A stretch of 64,000 bases of DNA from Aureibaculum sp. 2308TA14-22 (lineage in GTDB: Bacteria > Bacteroidota > Bacteroidia > Flavobacteriales > Flavobacteriaceae): positions 1,824,501 through 1,888,500 of the forward strand of contig NZ_JBEWXT010000001.1 in the NCBI RefSeq assembly GCF_040538665.1, read 5' to 3'. How positions within the stretch are numbered: position 1 is the first letter of the stretch; the number at the start of each line of letters is the position of its first letter. The notes beneath the pieces are model-generated. The model saw only the letters and a list, made by a program, of their open reading frames with translations. It had not been told where the DNA came from and ran no database searches. The position numbers were made by a program, and so were the translations under genes. Shown piece after piece: positions 9,178 through 19,001 of the stretch.

Positions 9178-9975
9178 TTATTCATTCAATAATTCTAACG
9201 TAACCAAATACGCACAATGATCTGAAGCCACGGTATCTTGAATTACTTTTGTCTCTAACACACGCCATCTGTTTTTGGGATAAAACATTATATAATCTAT
9301 CTTTTTTATTGGTTTATCAGACGGATAGGTATTCTTAATATTATTTTTATCATATGAGGCAGTCCATATTTCTTCGAGAATATTTATTGGTGTACTATTG
9401 GGTTCAGCATTTAAATCTCCAGCCAAAATGGTTGGATAGCTATTTTTAGAAAACACTTCATTTATTTTTTTGACCTGTGCCAAACGATCTTTTTCGTCTT
9501 TTAAATGATCTAAATGTGTGCCAATAAACGAAACAGTATCTTTTGATTTGAGTACAGTTGTTATTTCTAACGCAGCCCTAGGTTCATGATCGTCATAAAA
9601 AGGCAAAGGCACATTTCTAGTACTTAAAAACGTAGTTTTAGACAACACTCCTTCACCATATTCGCCACCATCATATTCCATTGCTTTACCAAATATGGGA
9701 CTCATTTTTGTTCTCCAACCTAATTCTGTAACTAAATCGTATTTTTTTGCCCTATTTGTTTTATTATCCACTTCTTGCAACGCCACAAAGTCGGGATTTG
9801 CCTCTATGATGGCATTGGCGATTACATCTAAATTAAATTCACCATTTGTGTTGGCTCCATGTAAGATATTAAATGACAGGACACGGACAATTTTTGTGCT
9901 GTCAATTTGGGATTGTGACCAGCCAAATGTTACTGTAAATAGTAAGACTAATAAAATTAAGGTTTTCTGTTTCAT
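9178..9975 (-). CDS. Secreted endonuclease/exonuclease/phosphatase family protein
   Basis: This 265-residue EEP-fold metal-dependent hydrolase has a Sec signal peptide (LLVLLFTVTFGWSQ). The catalytic landmarks are in order: SFNILHG, LQEVDNKT (metal-binding Glu), GTHLDHL, AGDLNAEP, KKIDYIMFYP and ASDHCAYLV (catalytic Asp-His). The family covers nucleases, sphingomyelinases and sugar-phosphate phosphatases. Export without a membrane anchor suggests extracellular phosphodiester or phosphate scavenging, but that is an inference. Confidence 0.88.
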   Translation of the reverse strand: MKQKTLILLVLLFTVTFGWSQSQIDSTKIVRVLSFNILHGANTNGEFNLDVIANAIIEANPDFVALQEVDNKTNRAKKYDLVTELGWRTKMSPIFGKAMEYDGGEYGEGVLSKTTFLSTRNVPLPFYDDHEPRAALEITTVLKSKDTVSFIGTHLDHLKDEKDRLAQVKKINEVFSKNSYPTILAGDLNAEPNSTPINILEEIWTASYDKNNIKNTYPSDKPIKKIDYIMFYPKNRWRVLETKVIQDTVASDHCAYLVTLELLNE

Positions 9976-9977
9976 TT

Positions 9978-10754
9978 CTATTTTTCTTTTTTAGTTCCCA
10001 ATAAATAGAGGACTACACCCGGTCCAGACTTTACTTTTCCAATTTCCCAATTAAACTTTTCATTTCCATCCAAACTTTTTACTATTTCATTCATCTCTTT
10101 TACAGAATAAGTTCTGAACGAAGATACAATTCCATCCCACAACACAAAAAGTGGTACAATAGGAATTAAATAAGTAAATATAATTCTTCCAATTTTAAAA
10201 GGGCGTATAAATGGCGTCGTAAAAAGTACACTCAGTGGTGAGAACACCATTGCCAAAATACTTGCTACACTTCTTTCTTGTGCTTCAAAAACTCCAATTT
10301 CACTATTAGAATCAATAGCATTTTGTAATATTTGGATTGCATCATTAGGTTTAAAATGATGTAAAGACAAGAATTGTGTGCGAAACCCTTTTAGTTCTTC
10401 AGGCACATTTCTTGCATCAACTGGCTTTGTTACATATTCAAAATTATCAGCCTTTATTTTAGTACGTTTAAAAGCTGGAATATTTGGATAAAAGTCAGTT
10501 AAAATTATCTTTAAATTTGGAATATCTTTTAATAATTCAGAGTTCAGCCAAATTAGACCTCCTCCACCCCCAGAGCCAAGGTCAATGATTTTATCGGTTT
10601 TACTTTTTTGCAACCCTTTTTTAAGTATCGGGATAATGGGTTTATAAAGTTTCGTTTTATTAGATAAAAATTGTAAAAAATCTGTTCCGTAATTTCTCAA
10701 AAAAGAAGGAAACCATTTTTGGTCTTCAAATTCAAATAGATGTATTCTTCCCAT
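9978..10754 (-). CDS. Class I SAM-dependent methyltransferase-like protein
   Basis: This 258-residue protein has a nucleotide-binding glycine motif, DLGSGGGGGLIWL, at about residue 57. A Rossmann pattern follows (LKIILTDFYPN, then NFEYVTKPVDARNVPEEL, then FRTQFLSLHHFKP), as in class I methyltransferases. A hydrophobic stretch near residues 165-205 may associate with membrane. It lies 2 bp from the nuclease gene and 20 bp from the DUF2911 gene, so the three probably form one minus-strand operon. The substrate is unknown. Confidence 0.78.
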   Translation of the reverse strand: MGRIHLFEFEDQKWFPSFLRNYGTDFLQFLSNKTKLYKPIIPILKKGLQKSKTDKIIDLGSGGGGGLIWLNSELLKDIPNLKIILTDFYPNIPAFKRTKIKADNFEYVTKPVDARNVPEELKGFRTQFLSLHHFKPNDAIQILQNAIDSNSEIGVFEAQERSVASILAMVFSPLSVLFTTPFIRPFKIGRIIFTYLIPIVPLFVLWDGIVSSFRTYSVKEMNEIVKSLDGNEKFNWEIGKVKSGPGVVLYLLGTKKEK

Positions 10755-10774
10755 ATTACTTTGATGTCTAATTT

Positions 10775-11653
10775 TTATTTCATCAAGTTACTTATTCTTA
10801 CGTGATCGGATCTTAACTCTCTCATTATATTTTCCTTCTCCTTTTCATTATCATACTTTCTGGATTGAATGTGCTTGATAAATATGTCAACCTCAGCAAG
10901 TGCTTCATCATATAATTTCAATTTTTCATAAATTTTAATTCTTAAGCTTCTGGCCCAACCATTATTTTTGTCTAATTCAATGGCAAAACCAGCCAATTTT
11001 AAGGCGTCTGAGAAATTACGATCTTGAAAGAGTAAATATTCAGAAGCACCTGCGTAAATACGCGAGTCTTTGCTCTTTTTGGTAAGTAAATCCGTTTCGA
11101 TAAGCTCTTCTATTTCACTATCAGTAGTTGTTTTTACATCAAAACTAAATTGAATATTTGCCCACGAAAAGAAAATTTTTGCATCATTTGGTAAAATTTC
11201 TATATCGAAATTCAATGCTTCATAAAATCGATCTGATTCATTGGGGATTACAATAAATCGAGCTACATCTTTTTTAGCATCATAATCATAACTTCCATAT
11301 AGTGATGTGTCTGAATTTAAGATTATTGTCCATTCTTTCTGGTTTGGTATTGTAAAAAGTGAATAACTTCCCGCTTCAATTTTTTGTCCTCCAACGATTA
11401 CACTTTTATCAAAACTTATTCTAGTGCATTTTCCTGCTCCAGTCCTCCAAACTTTATTCCAAGGAACTAAATGACCAAAAATTTGCCTCTTTCTGACTGA
11501 TGGTCTTTCATAATCAATAGTAATAACTGTATTTCCTACTGTTTGAGAAATAGTACCATTTGGGCTTAATGATGGATAAGGGTAATCACTATCTTGGGCA
11601 TTAACATAAAAAAATATTATTATTAAAATAAAAGTAAAAATGGTTTTTTTCAT
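10775..11653 (-). CDS. DUF2911 domain-containing secreted protein
   Basis: This 292-residue protein begins with a Sec signal peptide (FTFILIIIFFYVNAQ). The DUF2911 domain spans about residues 25-170 and is recognisable from PSLSPNGTISQTVG, the IDYERPSVRKRQIFG stretch, VPWNKVWRTGAGKCT and AGSYSLFTIP. The C-terminal part has TPR-like helices (YLLFQDRNFSDALKLAGFAIE). The domain is common in Bacteroidota and has no established function. Confidence 0.85.
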   Translation of the reverse strand: MKKTIFTFILIIIFFYVNAQDSDYPYPSLSPNGTISQTVGNTVITIDYERPSVRKRQIFGHLVPWNKVWRTGAGKCTRISFDKSVIVGGQKIEAGSYSLFTIPNQKEWTIILNSDTSLYGSYDYDAKKDVARFIVIPNESDRFYEALNFDIEILPNDAKIFFSWANIQFSFDVKTTTDSEIEELIETDLLTKKSKDSRIYAGASEYLLFQDRNFSDALKLAGFAIELDKNNGWARSLRIKIYEKLKLYDEALAEVDIFIKHIQSRKYDNEKEKENIMRELRSDHVRISNLMK

Positions 11654-11758
11654 TGGTATTGATTTTTATTATTCTTCCCAAACTTATTATGAAAATTTAT
11701 CTTAAAGTAATATCAATTGTAAAATTATGTCAAAAAAGTGTAAACATTTTTTTTCATG

Positions 11759-12904
11759 CTAATCTTTTAATCCCAATTCAATATCTTCAATAATATCCTT
11801 TATATCTTCAATACCCACAGAAAAACGCAATAAATTATCAGAAATACTTATTTCTTTTCGTTGTTCGGCCGTTAATAATCCGTGAGAGGTTAACGATGGT
11901 AATAAAATGGTAGACTCCACTCCTGCCAAACTCATACTAGGTTTAATTAGTTTCAACTTATTTTGAAAATCAACAGCATTATATTTTGACTTTAACTCAA
12001 AAGACAACATACCGCCAAAACCGTGCATTTGGTTTTTAGCGATAGCATGATTTGGATGTGATTTTAATCCAGGATAATAAACTCTTTCAATAGCATTATG
12101 GTTTTCTAGATATTCTGCAATGGTCTGTGCATTGGCATTGTGTCTATCAACACGTACGCCTAGTGTTTTAATGCTTCGCTCCAATAAATAAGCTATAAAA
12201 TCGCTCAAATGACCACCTAAATTTTTAGCCTTGTTCCAAATTTTATCGATATTCTCTTGCGTAGAAGCTACAGCTCCGGCTGAAATATCGGAATGACCAC
12301 CCAAGTATTTTGTGGCGGAATGAATAGAAATATCTATTCCCAATTCTAATGGTGTTTGATTAATGGGCGAAGCAAAGGTGTTATCGATCATCGTCAATAC
12401 ATCGTGTCTTTTAGCAACGTTGGCAACGGCTTCAATATCAGTAATACTCAGTAGTGGGTTTGAGGGCGTTTCTATATAAATTACTTTGGTATTTGATTTT
12501 AGTTGCTCTTCAAAATGTTGAGCTTCTATTCCTTTAGTAAAAGAATATTCGATACCCATTTTATCAAATTCTTCAACAATTAAGTTAAAAGTACCTCCAT
12601 ATATTTCATTTTGCAATACCACGTGGTCTCCGTGATTTAGAAAAGCAAATAAGGTTGTACTAATTGCTGCCATACCCGACCCAAAAAGCAAACCGGCTTC
12701 GGCATTTTCTAACGCCGCAATTTTACTAGCAACCGCTTGTTGATTTGGTGTGTTAAAATATCTAGGATAACGTTTGGAATCCACATCCATAAAGGGATAA
12801 GAAGTGGTCATATAAATCGGGGAAATCGCTCCGCCAAACTGCTTATCTTTTACTTCGCCTGTATGTGTGCAAATGGTATTTACGCCGTGTTTTTTGGTTT
12901 TCAT
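11759..12904 (-). CDS. PLP-dependent trans-sulfuration enzyme (cystathionine gamma-synthase/lyase family)
   Basis: This 381-residue protein is a complete Cys/Met metabolism PLP enzyme. The PLP lysine is in SATKYLGGHSD (about Lys199). Other landmarks are GSGMAAIS (phosphate-binding loop), YIETPSNP and DNTFASP. The family includes cystathionine gamma-synthase, cystathionine gamma-lyase, cystathionine beta-lyase and methionine gamma-lyase, and sequence inspection alone does not separate them. No metabolic partner sits beside it; the neighbour upstream is a MATE transporter. Confidence 0.9.
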   Translation of the reverse strand: MKTKKHGVNTICTHTGEVKDKQFGGAISPIYMTTSYPFMDVDSKRYPRYFNTPNQQAVASKIAALENAEAGLLFGSGMAAISTTLFAFLNHGDHVVLQNEIYGGTFNLIVEEFDKMGIEYSFTKGIEAQHFEEQLKSNTKVIYIETPSNPLLSITDIEAVANVAKRHDVLTMIDNTFASPINQTPLELGIDISIHSATKYLGGHSDISAGAVASTQENIDKIWNKAKNLGGHLSDFIAYLLERSIKTLGVRVDRHNANAQTIAEYLENHNAIERVYYPGLKSHPNHAIAKNQMHGFGGMLSFELKSKYNAVDFQNKLKLIKPSMSLAGVESTILLPSLTSHGLLTAEQRKEISISDNLLRFSVGIEDIKDIIEDIELGLKD

Positions 12905-12942
12905 TGTTATAAATTAAAATTAGTGTAATTTACGAAAGTAAT

Positions 12943-14352
12943 TTATACAACTGTACTCTTCCACTTTCCTTTTTTGAACAAAACAACACCAATAATGGCA
13001 ATCAAAGCTTCTGCCAACACTATTGCTAAAAATACACCCATAGGTCCAAAATCTAATGTGATTGCCATGAGGTAGGCAAAGGGCAATTGAAACAACCAAA
13101 AGCACACAAAATTAATATAAGTTGGTGTTTTGGTATCTCCAGCACCATTAAAGGATTGAATAACCACCATTCCATAGGCATAGAAAACATATCCCGCTGC
13201 TACAACCTGCAAACACAATGCTCCATATTTTATAACTTCCGATTCATCACTAAACCATTGTAGAATTTCATGTGCAAATACCAAATAGACAAAAGATACA
13301 ATTACCATAAAAATAGCATTGTATTTTCCTGTTTTCCAAACTGATTTTTCAGCTCGGTCGGGCTTTTTAGCTCCCAAATTTTGTCCAACTAGCGTTGCTG
13401 CCGCGTTGCTCATCCCCCAAGAAGGCATAAAGGTGAACATCATTACACGAATGGCAATAGTATAGCCCGCCAAGACTTCACTACCAAACTCGGATATAAT
13501 ACGTACTAAAAATACCCAACTGGAGGTTCCAATTAAAAACTGACCTATACCGCCCAGAGAAACTCTCATTAAGTTTAACATAATTGCCCATCGTAGTACA
13601 ATGTCTTTGACCCTAATTTTCAATTTTCCCCAACCATAAAAAAGTATAAATAGTTGGAATACAACGGCTGTGCCTCTACCAATGGTAGTAGCGATTGCGG
13701 CACCTTCAACTCCATATGCGGGAACGGGACCAAAACCAAAAATAAAAATAGGATCCAAAATTATGTTTAATCCGTTAGATAATACCAATGTCCACATAGC
13801 GATAGATGCATTACCAGCACCCCTAAAAATTGCATTAATCAAAAACAATAACATGATGGTAATATTACCACCCATTAAAATTTGCGTATATCCATAACCT
13901 TCGGCTATCAAATCAGGTTCGGCCCCCATTAATGCTAATATTTCTTTAGGATAAACCACTCCGATGATTCCAATAACAATAGCTACGAGAATTCCAAGGA
14001 TAATAACTTGTATCGCAGCTTGATTTGCTCCTATAACATCCTTTTCCCCTATTCTACGTGCTACCACGGCCGTTGCTGCCATACTCAAACCGATTGCGAC
14101 AGCATAAACCAATGTAATTACCGATTCGGTCAATCCAATAGTAGCAACGGCATTTACACTAACTTGAGATACAAATATGATGTCAACCAAAGCAAAGATA
14201 GATTCCATGAGCATTTCCAAGATCATGGGAATGGAAAGCATAAATATTGCTTTTCTGATACTACCGCTTGTAAAGTCCTGCTCTTTGCTAGAAAGCGATT
14301 GTTTAAAATAAAAAAATAATTTTTTGAATGAAGGTATTGTTGATGTTGGCAT
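12943..14352 (-). CDS. MATE family efflux transporter
   Basis: This 469-residue polytopic protein has about 12 membrane helices. The MATE signature follows a short N-terminal cytosolic segment: IRKAIFMLSIPMILEMLMES, then FVSQVSVNAVATIGLTESV. A repeated half is seen at about residue 240. The family exchanges cationic drugs or metabolites for Na+ or H+. It ends 38 bp before the trans-sulfuration enzyme, with no obvious terminator between them. The substrate is unknown. Confidence 0.93.
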   Translation of the reverse strand: MPTSTIPSFKKLFFYFKQSLSSKEQDFTSGSIRKAIFMLSIPMILEMLMESIFALVDIIFVSQVSVNAVATIGLTESVITLVYAVAIGLSMAATAVVARRIGEKDVIGANQAAIQVIILGILVAIVIGIIGVVYPKEILALMGAEPDLIAEGYGYTQILMGGNITIMLLFLINAIFRGAGNASIAMWTLVLSNGLNIILDPIFIFGFGPVPAYGVEGAAIATTIGRGTAVVFQLFILFYGWGKLKIRVKDIVLRWAIMLNLMRVSLGGIGQFLIGTSSWVFLVRIISEFGSEVLAGYTIAIRVMMFTFMPSWGMSNAAATLVGQNLGAKKPDRAEKSVWKTGKYNAIFMVIVSFVYLVFAHEILQWFSDESEVIKYGALCLQVVAAGYVFYAYGMVVIQSFNGAGDTKTPTYINFVCFWLFQLPFAYLMAITLDFGPMGVFLAIVLAEALIAIIGVVLFKKGKWKSTVV

Positions 14353-14401
14353 GTTGTTTCGTTTAAATAGATATTAATGAGATAAGAAGAAGTTCTGTCT
14401 C

Positions 14402-14419
14402 TCCCAATAGCTATCGGGA
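14402..14419. repeat. 18-bp palindrome, family member 2
   Basis: TCCCAATAGCTATCGGGA differs at one position from the perfect palindrome at 604-621. It lies in the 158-bp gap between the MATE and SRPBCC genes, where nothing else is recognisable. Confidence 0.65.
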
Positions 14420-14510
14420 TAAAAAGGTCAATAAATTCTTATCGACTAATCTGGAAAGTCTATTTAAATAATCATAAGAATGCAAATGTGCAAAAAAAAT
14501 TGAGATTAGT

Positions 14511-14966
14511 TTAACTTCTTTCTTCAAAAGGTAAAATGATTCCTTTTTCTAAATAATCCTTTAAACCGTTAAGCAACATTGCCCAACAAAATGAAGATAT
14601 GCGAAAATGCGAATTACACTCCTGCCAACCTGTGTGAGAAAAGCTAAGCAGGGTTTTATCGTTTTTTTCTTTTAAATCGAACCCAAAGGTTGTAGAATTC
14701 CAATCTGAATCAGACTTTGTCATTTCAATATGGAAACTTTTATTTGGGATTAATTTGCTCACTTTTCCGTACCAATCATATTCGGACGTAAAGTAAAAAT
14801 TACATTCATTACCAATTTCAGGAATTCCCTGACATTTTAAAGGCCACCAATTGATTAAATGTTCTGGCTCTGATACCGCCTCAAACACTTTTTCAATGGG
14901 AGTTTTTATAGTCAGGTCGTGGTAAATACCATAACTTTTATCTGAATTTGATTTGGTTGTGTTCAT
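14511..14966 (-). CDS. SRPBCC (AHSA1-like) domain protein
   Basis: This 151-residue single-domain protein of the START/Bet v1-like SRPBCC fold is recognisable from the opening HDLTIKTPIEKVFEAVSEPEHLINWWP and the C-terminal SFSHTGWQECNSHFRISSFCWAMLLNGLKDYLE. The family binds hydrophobic ligands or Hsp90 (AHSA1). Similar small proteins are common next to ArsR regulators, but none is here. The specific role is unknown. Confidence 0.85.
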   Translation of the reverse strand: MNTTKSNSDKSYGIYHDLTIKTPIEKVFEAVSEPEHLINWWPLKCQGIPEIGNECNFYFTSEYDWYGKVSKLIPNKSFHIEMTKSDSDWNSTTFGFDLKEKNDKTLLSFSHTGWQECNSHFRISSFCWAMLLNGLKDYLEKGIILPFEERS

Positions 14967-15011
14967 AAAAATAGTTTAACATCAGTTAAAACTTAACATA
15001 TTCTTTGCTTC

Positions 15012-15086
15012 TCCCGATAGTAATCGAGATTCACTCTGAATGACAAACAAATTCCCTTCCCTTTGGGAAGGGCTAGGGATGGGCTT
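15012..15086. repeat. Palindrome family member 3 plus GC-rich hairpin
   Basis: TCCCGATAGTAATCGAGA (15012-15029) is a degenerate copy of the 18-bp palindrome. It is followed by TCACTCTGAATGACA and a hairpin CCCTTCCC-TTT-GGGAAGGG. A similar CTCAGAATGACA tail occurs at 56652-56662. The whole looks like a composite intergenic repeat. On the minus strand the hairpin follows the glutathione peroxidase stop and might also stop transcription, though the T-run is weak. Confidence 0.55.
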
Positions 15087-15699
15087 ACCCTTTTATCCAA
15101 TTCACAATAACATCATCTGTTGGCAATGTTTTTGGGGAAATAACTTTAACAACATGACCGCTTTCGTCAATCAGGTATTTTTGGAAATTCCATGATACTT
15201 CTGAGTCTTCCAGTCCATTTTTTTCTTTTTGCGTTAAAAATTGATACACTGGATGCATATCATCGCCCTTTACAGAAATTTTTGACATCATCGGAAAAGA
15301 CACGCCATAGTTTTGTTGGCAAAACTCTGCAATTTCAGAATTTGTGCCAGGTTCTTGTTTCCCAAAGTTATTTGCAGGAAAACCTACAATGGTAAAATTA
15401 TCGTCTTTATAGGTTTCGTACAATTTTTGCAAGTGTTTGTACTGTGGCGTTAACCCACATTTGGAAGCGGTATTGACGACCAATATTTTTTTACCCTTTA
15501 GAGAAGAAAAATCAAAATCATCTTCTGTTAAGGTTTTTACTTTAAATTGATAAATATCTTCCATTTCTTGTTGGTTTACAGCCATTGCCGTATGGTCGGC
15601 AACAGAATCTTTTTCCGAATTATTTTCTTCTACGTCTTTTTTGGTGTCTTTACAACTTATCAGCATTAAAACTGATAATACTATTGCTAAATTTTTCAT
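15085..15699 (-). CDS. Glutathione peroxidase-family lipoprotein
   Basis: This 204-residue thiol peroxidase has a lipoprotein signal (LSVLMLISC). The catalytic motifs are NTASKCGLTPQYKHL (peroxidatic Cys), FPANNFGKQEPG (Gln of the catalytic tetrad) and SWNFQKYLID (Trp-Asn). Cysteine replaces selenocysteine, as in bacterial members that are usually thioredoxin-dependent. Its ATG overlaps the TGA of ccsA (ATGA), so the two are translationally coupled. Lipidation puts it outside the cytoplasm, next to cytochrome c assembly. Confidence 0.92.
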   Translation of the reverse strand: MKNLAIVLSVLMLISCKDTKKDVEENNSEKDSVADHTAMAVNQQEMEDIYQFKVKTLTEDDFDFSSLKGKKILVVNTASKCGLTPQYKHLQKLYETYKDDNFTIVGFPANNFGKQEPGTNSEIAEFCQQNYGVSFPMMSKISVKGDDMHPVYQFLTQKEKNGLEDSEVSWNFQKYLIDESGHVVKVISPKTLPTDDVIVNWIKG

Positions 15700-18600
15700 C
15701 CTTTAATTTTTTTTGATTTTTTATAGTGCTTTTTAAATTTGACATAGGCTAAAATACTGATTATTGCGGAAACGATCAACCAGCCCCATATTTCTTTAGG
15801 TATAGGTGCTGCATCACCCACCGCATAAGAGTGCAATCCTGACAGTAAATGATTTACTCCTAAATAGGTCATTAAAATAGAGGCAAACGAAAATACAGCT
15901 ACCATATTAAAAGTAAAACGGCTTCTTAAGCCTGGCACTAAACGCATATGCAGCACAAATGCATAGACCATAATACTTACCAAGGCCCAAGTTTCCTTAG
16001 GATCCCAGCCCCAATAACGGCCCCAACTTTCGTTGGCCCACATACCACCCAAAAAGTTTCCAATAGTTAGCATTACCAATCCAATGGTCAAAGACATTTC
16101 ATTGATAACTGTAATTTCTTTTATGGCCAAATCAAGTTTAGGTTTATTCTTTTTTGTGGTTACGGCAAATAAAATAAGTGCCAATAACCCTAATACCATT
16201 CCAATTGTTAAAGGCCCGTAACTACCCACAATAATCGCCACATGAATCATCAACCAATAAGAATCCAATACAGGTACTAATGTGCCAATAGACGGATCCA
16301 TCCAATTCCAATGGGCAATCATTAAAATCATAGAAACTACAAAAGTAGTTGCCGCAACAGTTAATGCGGATTTTTTACCGAATAACAACCCGAAAAGCAT
16401 GGTTGCCCAAGCTACGTATATCATAGATTCGTAACCATTACTCCAAGGTGCATGCCCAGAGATATACCAACGTACACCCAAACCAATAGTGTGGTAAATA
16501 AATAAGGCTGCAATAATAATTATACCCGCTTTTACCAACTTATTAACTAGTTTTGAGCTATTAAAAATTTGCACAATCACTACAATAAATAAGAACAATG
16601 CTGCATACATATAATACATATACAAACTTTTAAAAATATCGTATTTATTGTAAAATAGCTCTAATTCAATTTTTCTATCCGAGGGCATCACGGCTCCACC
16701 AAACTTGTGTTGGTATTTATGAATGCTTTCTAAAAATTCATCGGCTTTAGAATAATCTCCTTCGGTCGTTGCTAGTTTTAAACCATTGGCATATAATGGA
16801 ATAACATTGGCAACATATAATGAGTCCGTTCCTTTAAATCCTGCTAGTTTATGCTCTACATAAGAGAACCACTTGTTATTTTCATCGCCTTGTAAAGGAA
16901 AAAATTTAAAAATACTACTATTTATGATGGCCTGAAACAATAAAGTAACCCTACCATCTATATTCAGAACGCTTTCTTCAAATTTATTTTTAATCTTCTT
17001 TTTATAGGCCTTTTCAACTTCATCTCGCAATTTATATTCACCCTTATTCGTAAACATATCTGATAATCGCAAATATTCCTGATCTTCTGGAACACCTAAT
17101 AATCCACGAACCCTAGTATTTGCAGGCTTCACATAAATAAATGGAACGGACATCCAAATTCTAGGGTTGGTAACCATAGATACCGCAACTTGATTTGCAT
17201 CTAAACCGTTATACTCATCTTTCTTGCTAACCTTACGCAACAATTCAGAGGTAAAAGTATTAACGGGCTTCATTCTACCATTTTGATCTTGAATGACCAA
17301 ACTACCAAAGCGTTCAGCATGTTCAACCGAAACTGCTTGTGCGGTTAAAATAGAATCTATTTTTTCTTTAGAAAGCACATGGTTATTGTGATCGTTTTGA
17401 GCAAAAGCAATTCCACTAAAAAGCAAAACCAATACAGTAAGGGCCGCTTTTTTCTTTTTAATTTTATTCAACGCTCTACGTAAATCTGCAAAACGCGTAG
17501 TTTTAGAAAACAAAATCATTATTAAGCCAGTATATAGAAATGAGTACCCTATATAAGTAACCCATGTACCCACCGAATCATAATTTACAGATAAGTGTGT
17601 CTCTTCATATTCATCAGTAATCCTATAACTTGACTGAAAAAATTTGAACCCTTTATGGATTAAAATATTATTCATGAAAATTCTGAAATCGAAGTTTTCG
17701 CCATTATCCATTACAGTCACTTCACTAGCATACGATTTTGGACTGTTTGAACCAGGATATCTATCCAATTGAAAATCGTTCAGTTTAATAGAAAAAGGCA
17801 ATTGCAATTGATTGGCTCCGTATGAAATTCTAAAATTCAACCCATCCATGTTGAACATTTCAGGCGGCGTTGCAGCAAATTTATACCCATATAAATCAAC
17901 AATTTTTTTATCGTTTTCAGTAACCACTTCAACAGTTAGTTTATCGGCGGGATGTGCCTCTTTGTCATCAGAAGAAACTTCAACCAACTTACCTTTTATT
18001 CCTGGAGTTGGTACCACAAATTGAAGGCCAATAATATTATGCAAGGCTCTTAAATTAAAAGTTTGTACAGAATCTTTTACAATATTGCCTTTGGCCTGTG
18101 TGGCCATGACCATATAATCTCCAGCAAATGGTGATTGAATTTTTAAAGTATCATTCTCTGTAAAGATATTTACTGCACCTTCGGTTTTATTTTCAAAAGC
18201 CACCAAAGCATTATGTATATTGGCTACTTCTCCTTTTTTGATGTAGTGGTCATGCCTTTCGCCTCCACCCGATTCTACAAAATGTAAAAATTCTTCACCT
18301 GAGGCATCTTTCTCAAACTTTTCGTAAGCATTTGGCAAATAGCTTACGTAATTTACGGTTACAGGTTTATCTCTAAAATCAGCTTTTAATGAAAAATCAT
18401 TACCCCCTCTTAAAAAATTAAAAAACCTTGAGACCAACGGTATAAATCTGGTTTCTGACCCAATTTCAGGTGCAAAATAATATAGTTTATGTAACTCCCT
18501 TGCTTCTTTATTATCATCTACATGCACATTTAATGTTGTCTTTTCTGACAGCATTAAATTCGTAGTCTCACCTTCTTGTATTGGCATTATTGCTTCATAA

Positions 18601-18896
18601 CTTATATACCTTGTAATACCAGCACCAATCAAAATTAAAATGAAGGCTAAGTGAAACATTAAAACTGAAATTTTCTCTTTACGTAGTAATCTATATCTAA
18701 AAATATTACCAATAAAATTAACTACAAAAATGAGCATTATAAGTTCAAACCACCAAGTATTATATACCAGTGCTTTTGAAGCTTGTGTTCCATAGTCGTT
18801 TTCAATAAAAGTGGCAATACCCATAGCGGCACCAAATACGATAAACAAAATTGCGGTAAGACGTGTAGAGAAGAGAATATTATATAATTTTTTCAT
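15696..18896 (-). CDS. ccsA: Fused ResB-CcsA cytochrome c biogenesis protein (System II)
   Basis: This 1066-residue protein combines an N-terminal ResB-like region (helices from about residue 10 and a large periplasmic domain) with a C-terminal CcsA domain. The C-terminal domain carries the heme-handling WWD motif WGRYWGWDPKETW at about residue 945, with nearby histidines. It exports heme and attaches it to CxxCH motifs. The cytochromes in this window (31195, norC, ccoO domain, ccoP) depend on such a system. A central membrane segment (LTVLVLLFSGIAFAQ) marks the junction. A TANNTTCG-type promoter lies just upstream. Confidence 0.93.
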   Translation of the reverse strand: MKKLYNILFSTRLTAILFIVFGAAMGIATFIENDYGTQASKALVYNTWWFELIMLIFVVNFIGNIFRYRLLRKEKISVLMFHLAFILILIGAGITRYISYEAIMPIQEGETTNLMLSEKTTLNVHVDDNKEARELHKLYYFAPEIGSETRFIPLVSRFFNFLRGGNDFSLKADFRDKPVTVNYVSYLPNAYEKFEKDASGEEFLHFVESGGGERHDHYIKKGEVANIHNALVAFENKTEGAVNIFTENDTLKIQSPFAGDYMVMATQAKGNIVKDSVQTFNLRALHNIIGLQFVVPTPGIKGKLVEVSSDDKEAHPADKLTVEVVTENDKKIVDLYGYKFAATPPEMFNMDGLNFRISYGANQLQLPFSIKLNDFQLDRYPGSNSPKSYASEVTVMDNGENFDFRIFMNNILIHKGFKFFQSSYRITDEYEETHLSVNYDSVGTWVTYIGYSFLYTGLIMILFSKTTRFADLRRALNKIKKKKAALTVLVLLFSGIAFAQNDHNNHVLSKEKIDSILTAQAVSVEHAERFGSLVIQDQNGRMKPVNTFTSELLRKVSKKDEYNGLDANQVAVSMVTNPRIWMSVPFIYVKPANTRVRGLLGVPEDQEYLRLSDMFTNKGEYKLRDEVEKAYKKKIKNKFEESVLNIDGRVTLLFQAIINSSIFKFFPLQGDENNKWFSYVEHKLAGFKGTDSLYVANVIPLYANGLKLATTEGDYSKADEFLESIHKYQHKFGGAVMPSDRKIELELFYNKYDIFKSLYMYYMYAALFLFIVVIVQIFNSSKLVNKLVKAGIIIIAALFIYHTIGLGVRWYISGHAPWSNGYESMIYVAWATMLFGLLFGKKSALTVAATTFVVSMILMIAHWNWMDPSIGTLVPVLDSYWLMIHVAIIVGSYGPLTIGMVLGLLALILFAVTTKKNKPKLDLAIKEITVINEMSLTIGLVMLTIGNFLGGMWANESWGRYWGWDPKETWALVSIMVYAFVLHMRLVPGLRSRFTFNMVAVFSFASILMTYLGVNHLLSGLHSYAVGDAAPIPKEIWGWLIVSAIISILAYVKFKKHYKKSKKIKG

Positions 18897-18924
18897 ACGG
18901 ATATAAGATGCAAATAAACTCGTG

Positions 18925-18932
18925 CGAAGATA
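18925..18932 (-). promoter_or_regulatory. Probable -7 element of ccsA
   Basis: On the minus strand TATCTTCG, followed by CACG, matches the Bacteroidota -7 element TAnnTTTG except for one base. It lies 29 bp before the ccsA start codon. No clear -33 TTG could be placed. Confidence 0.45.
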
Positions 18933-19001
18933 CTTAATTTTGTGTTGAAATCACTACTTTTAACGTTTTATTGTTAACCTTAAATCTTGCAAAATTAAAT
19001 T

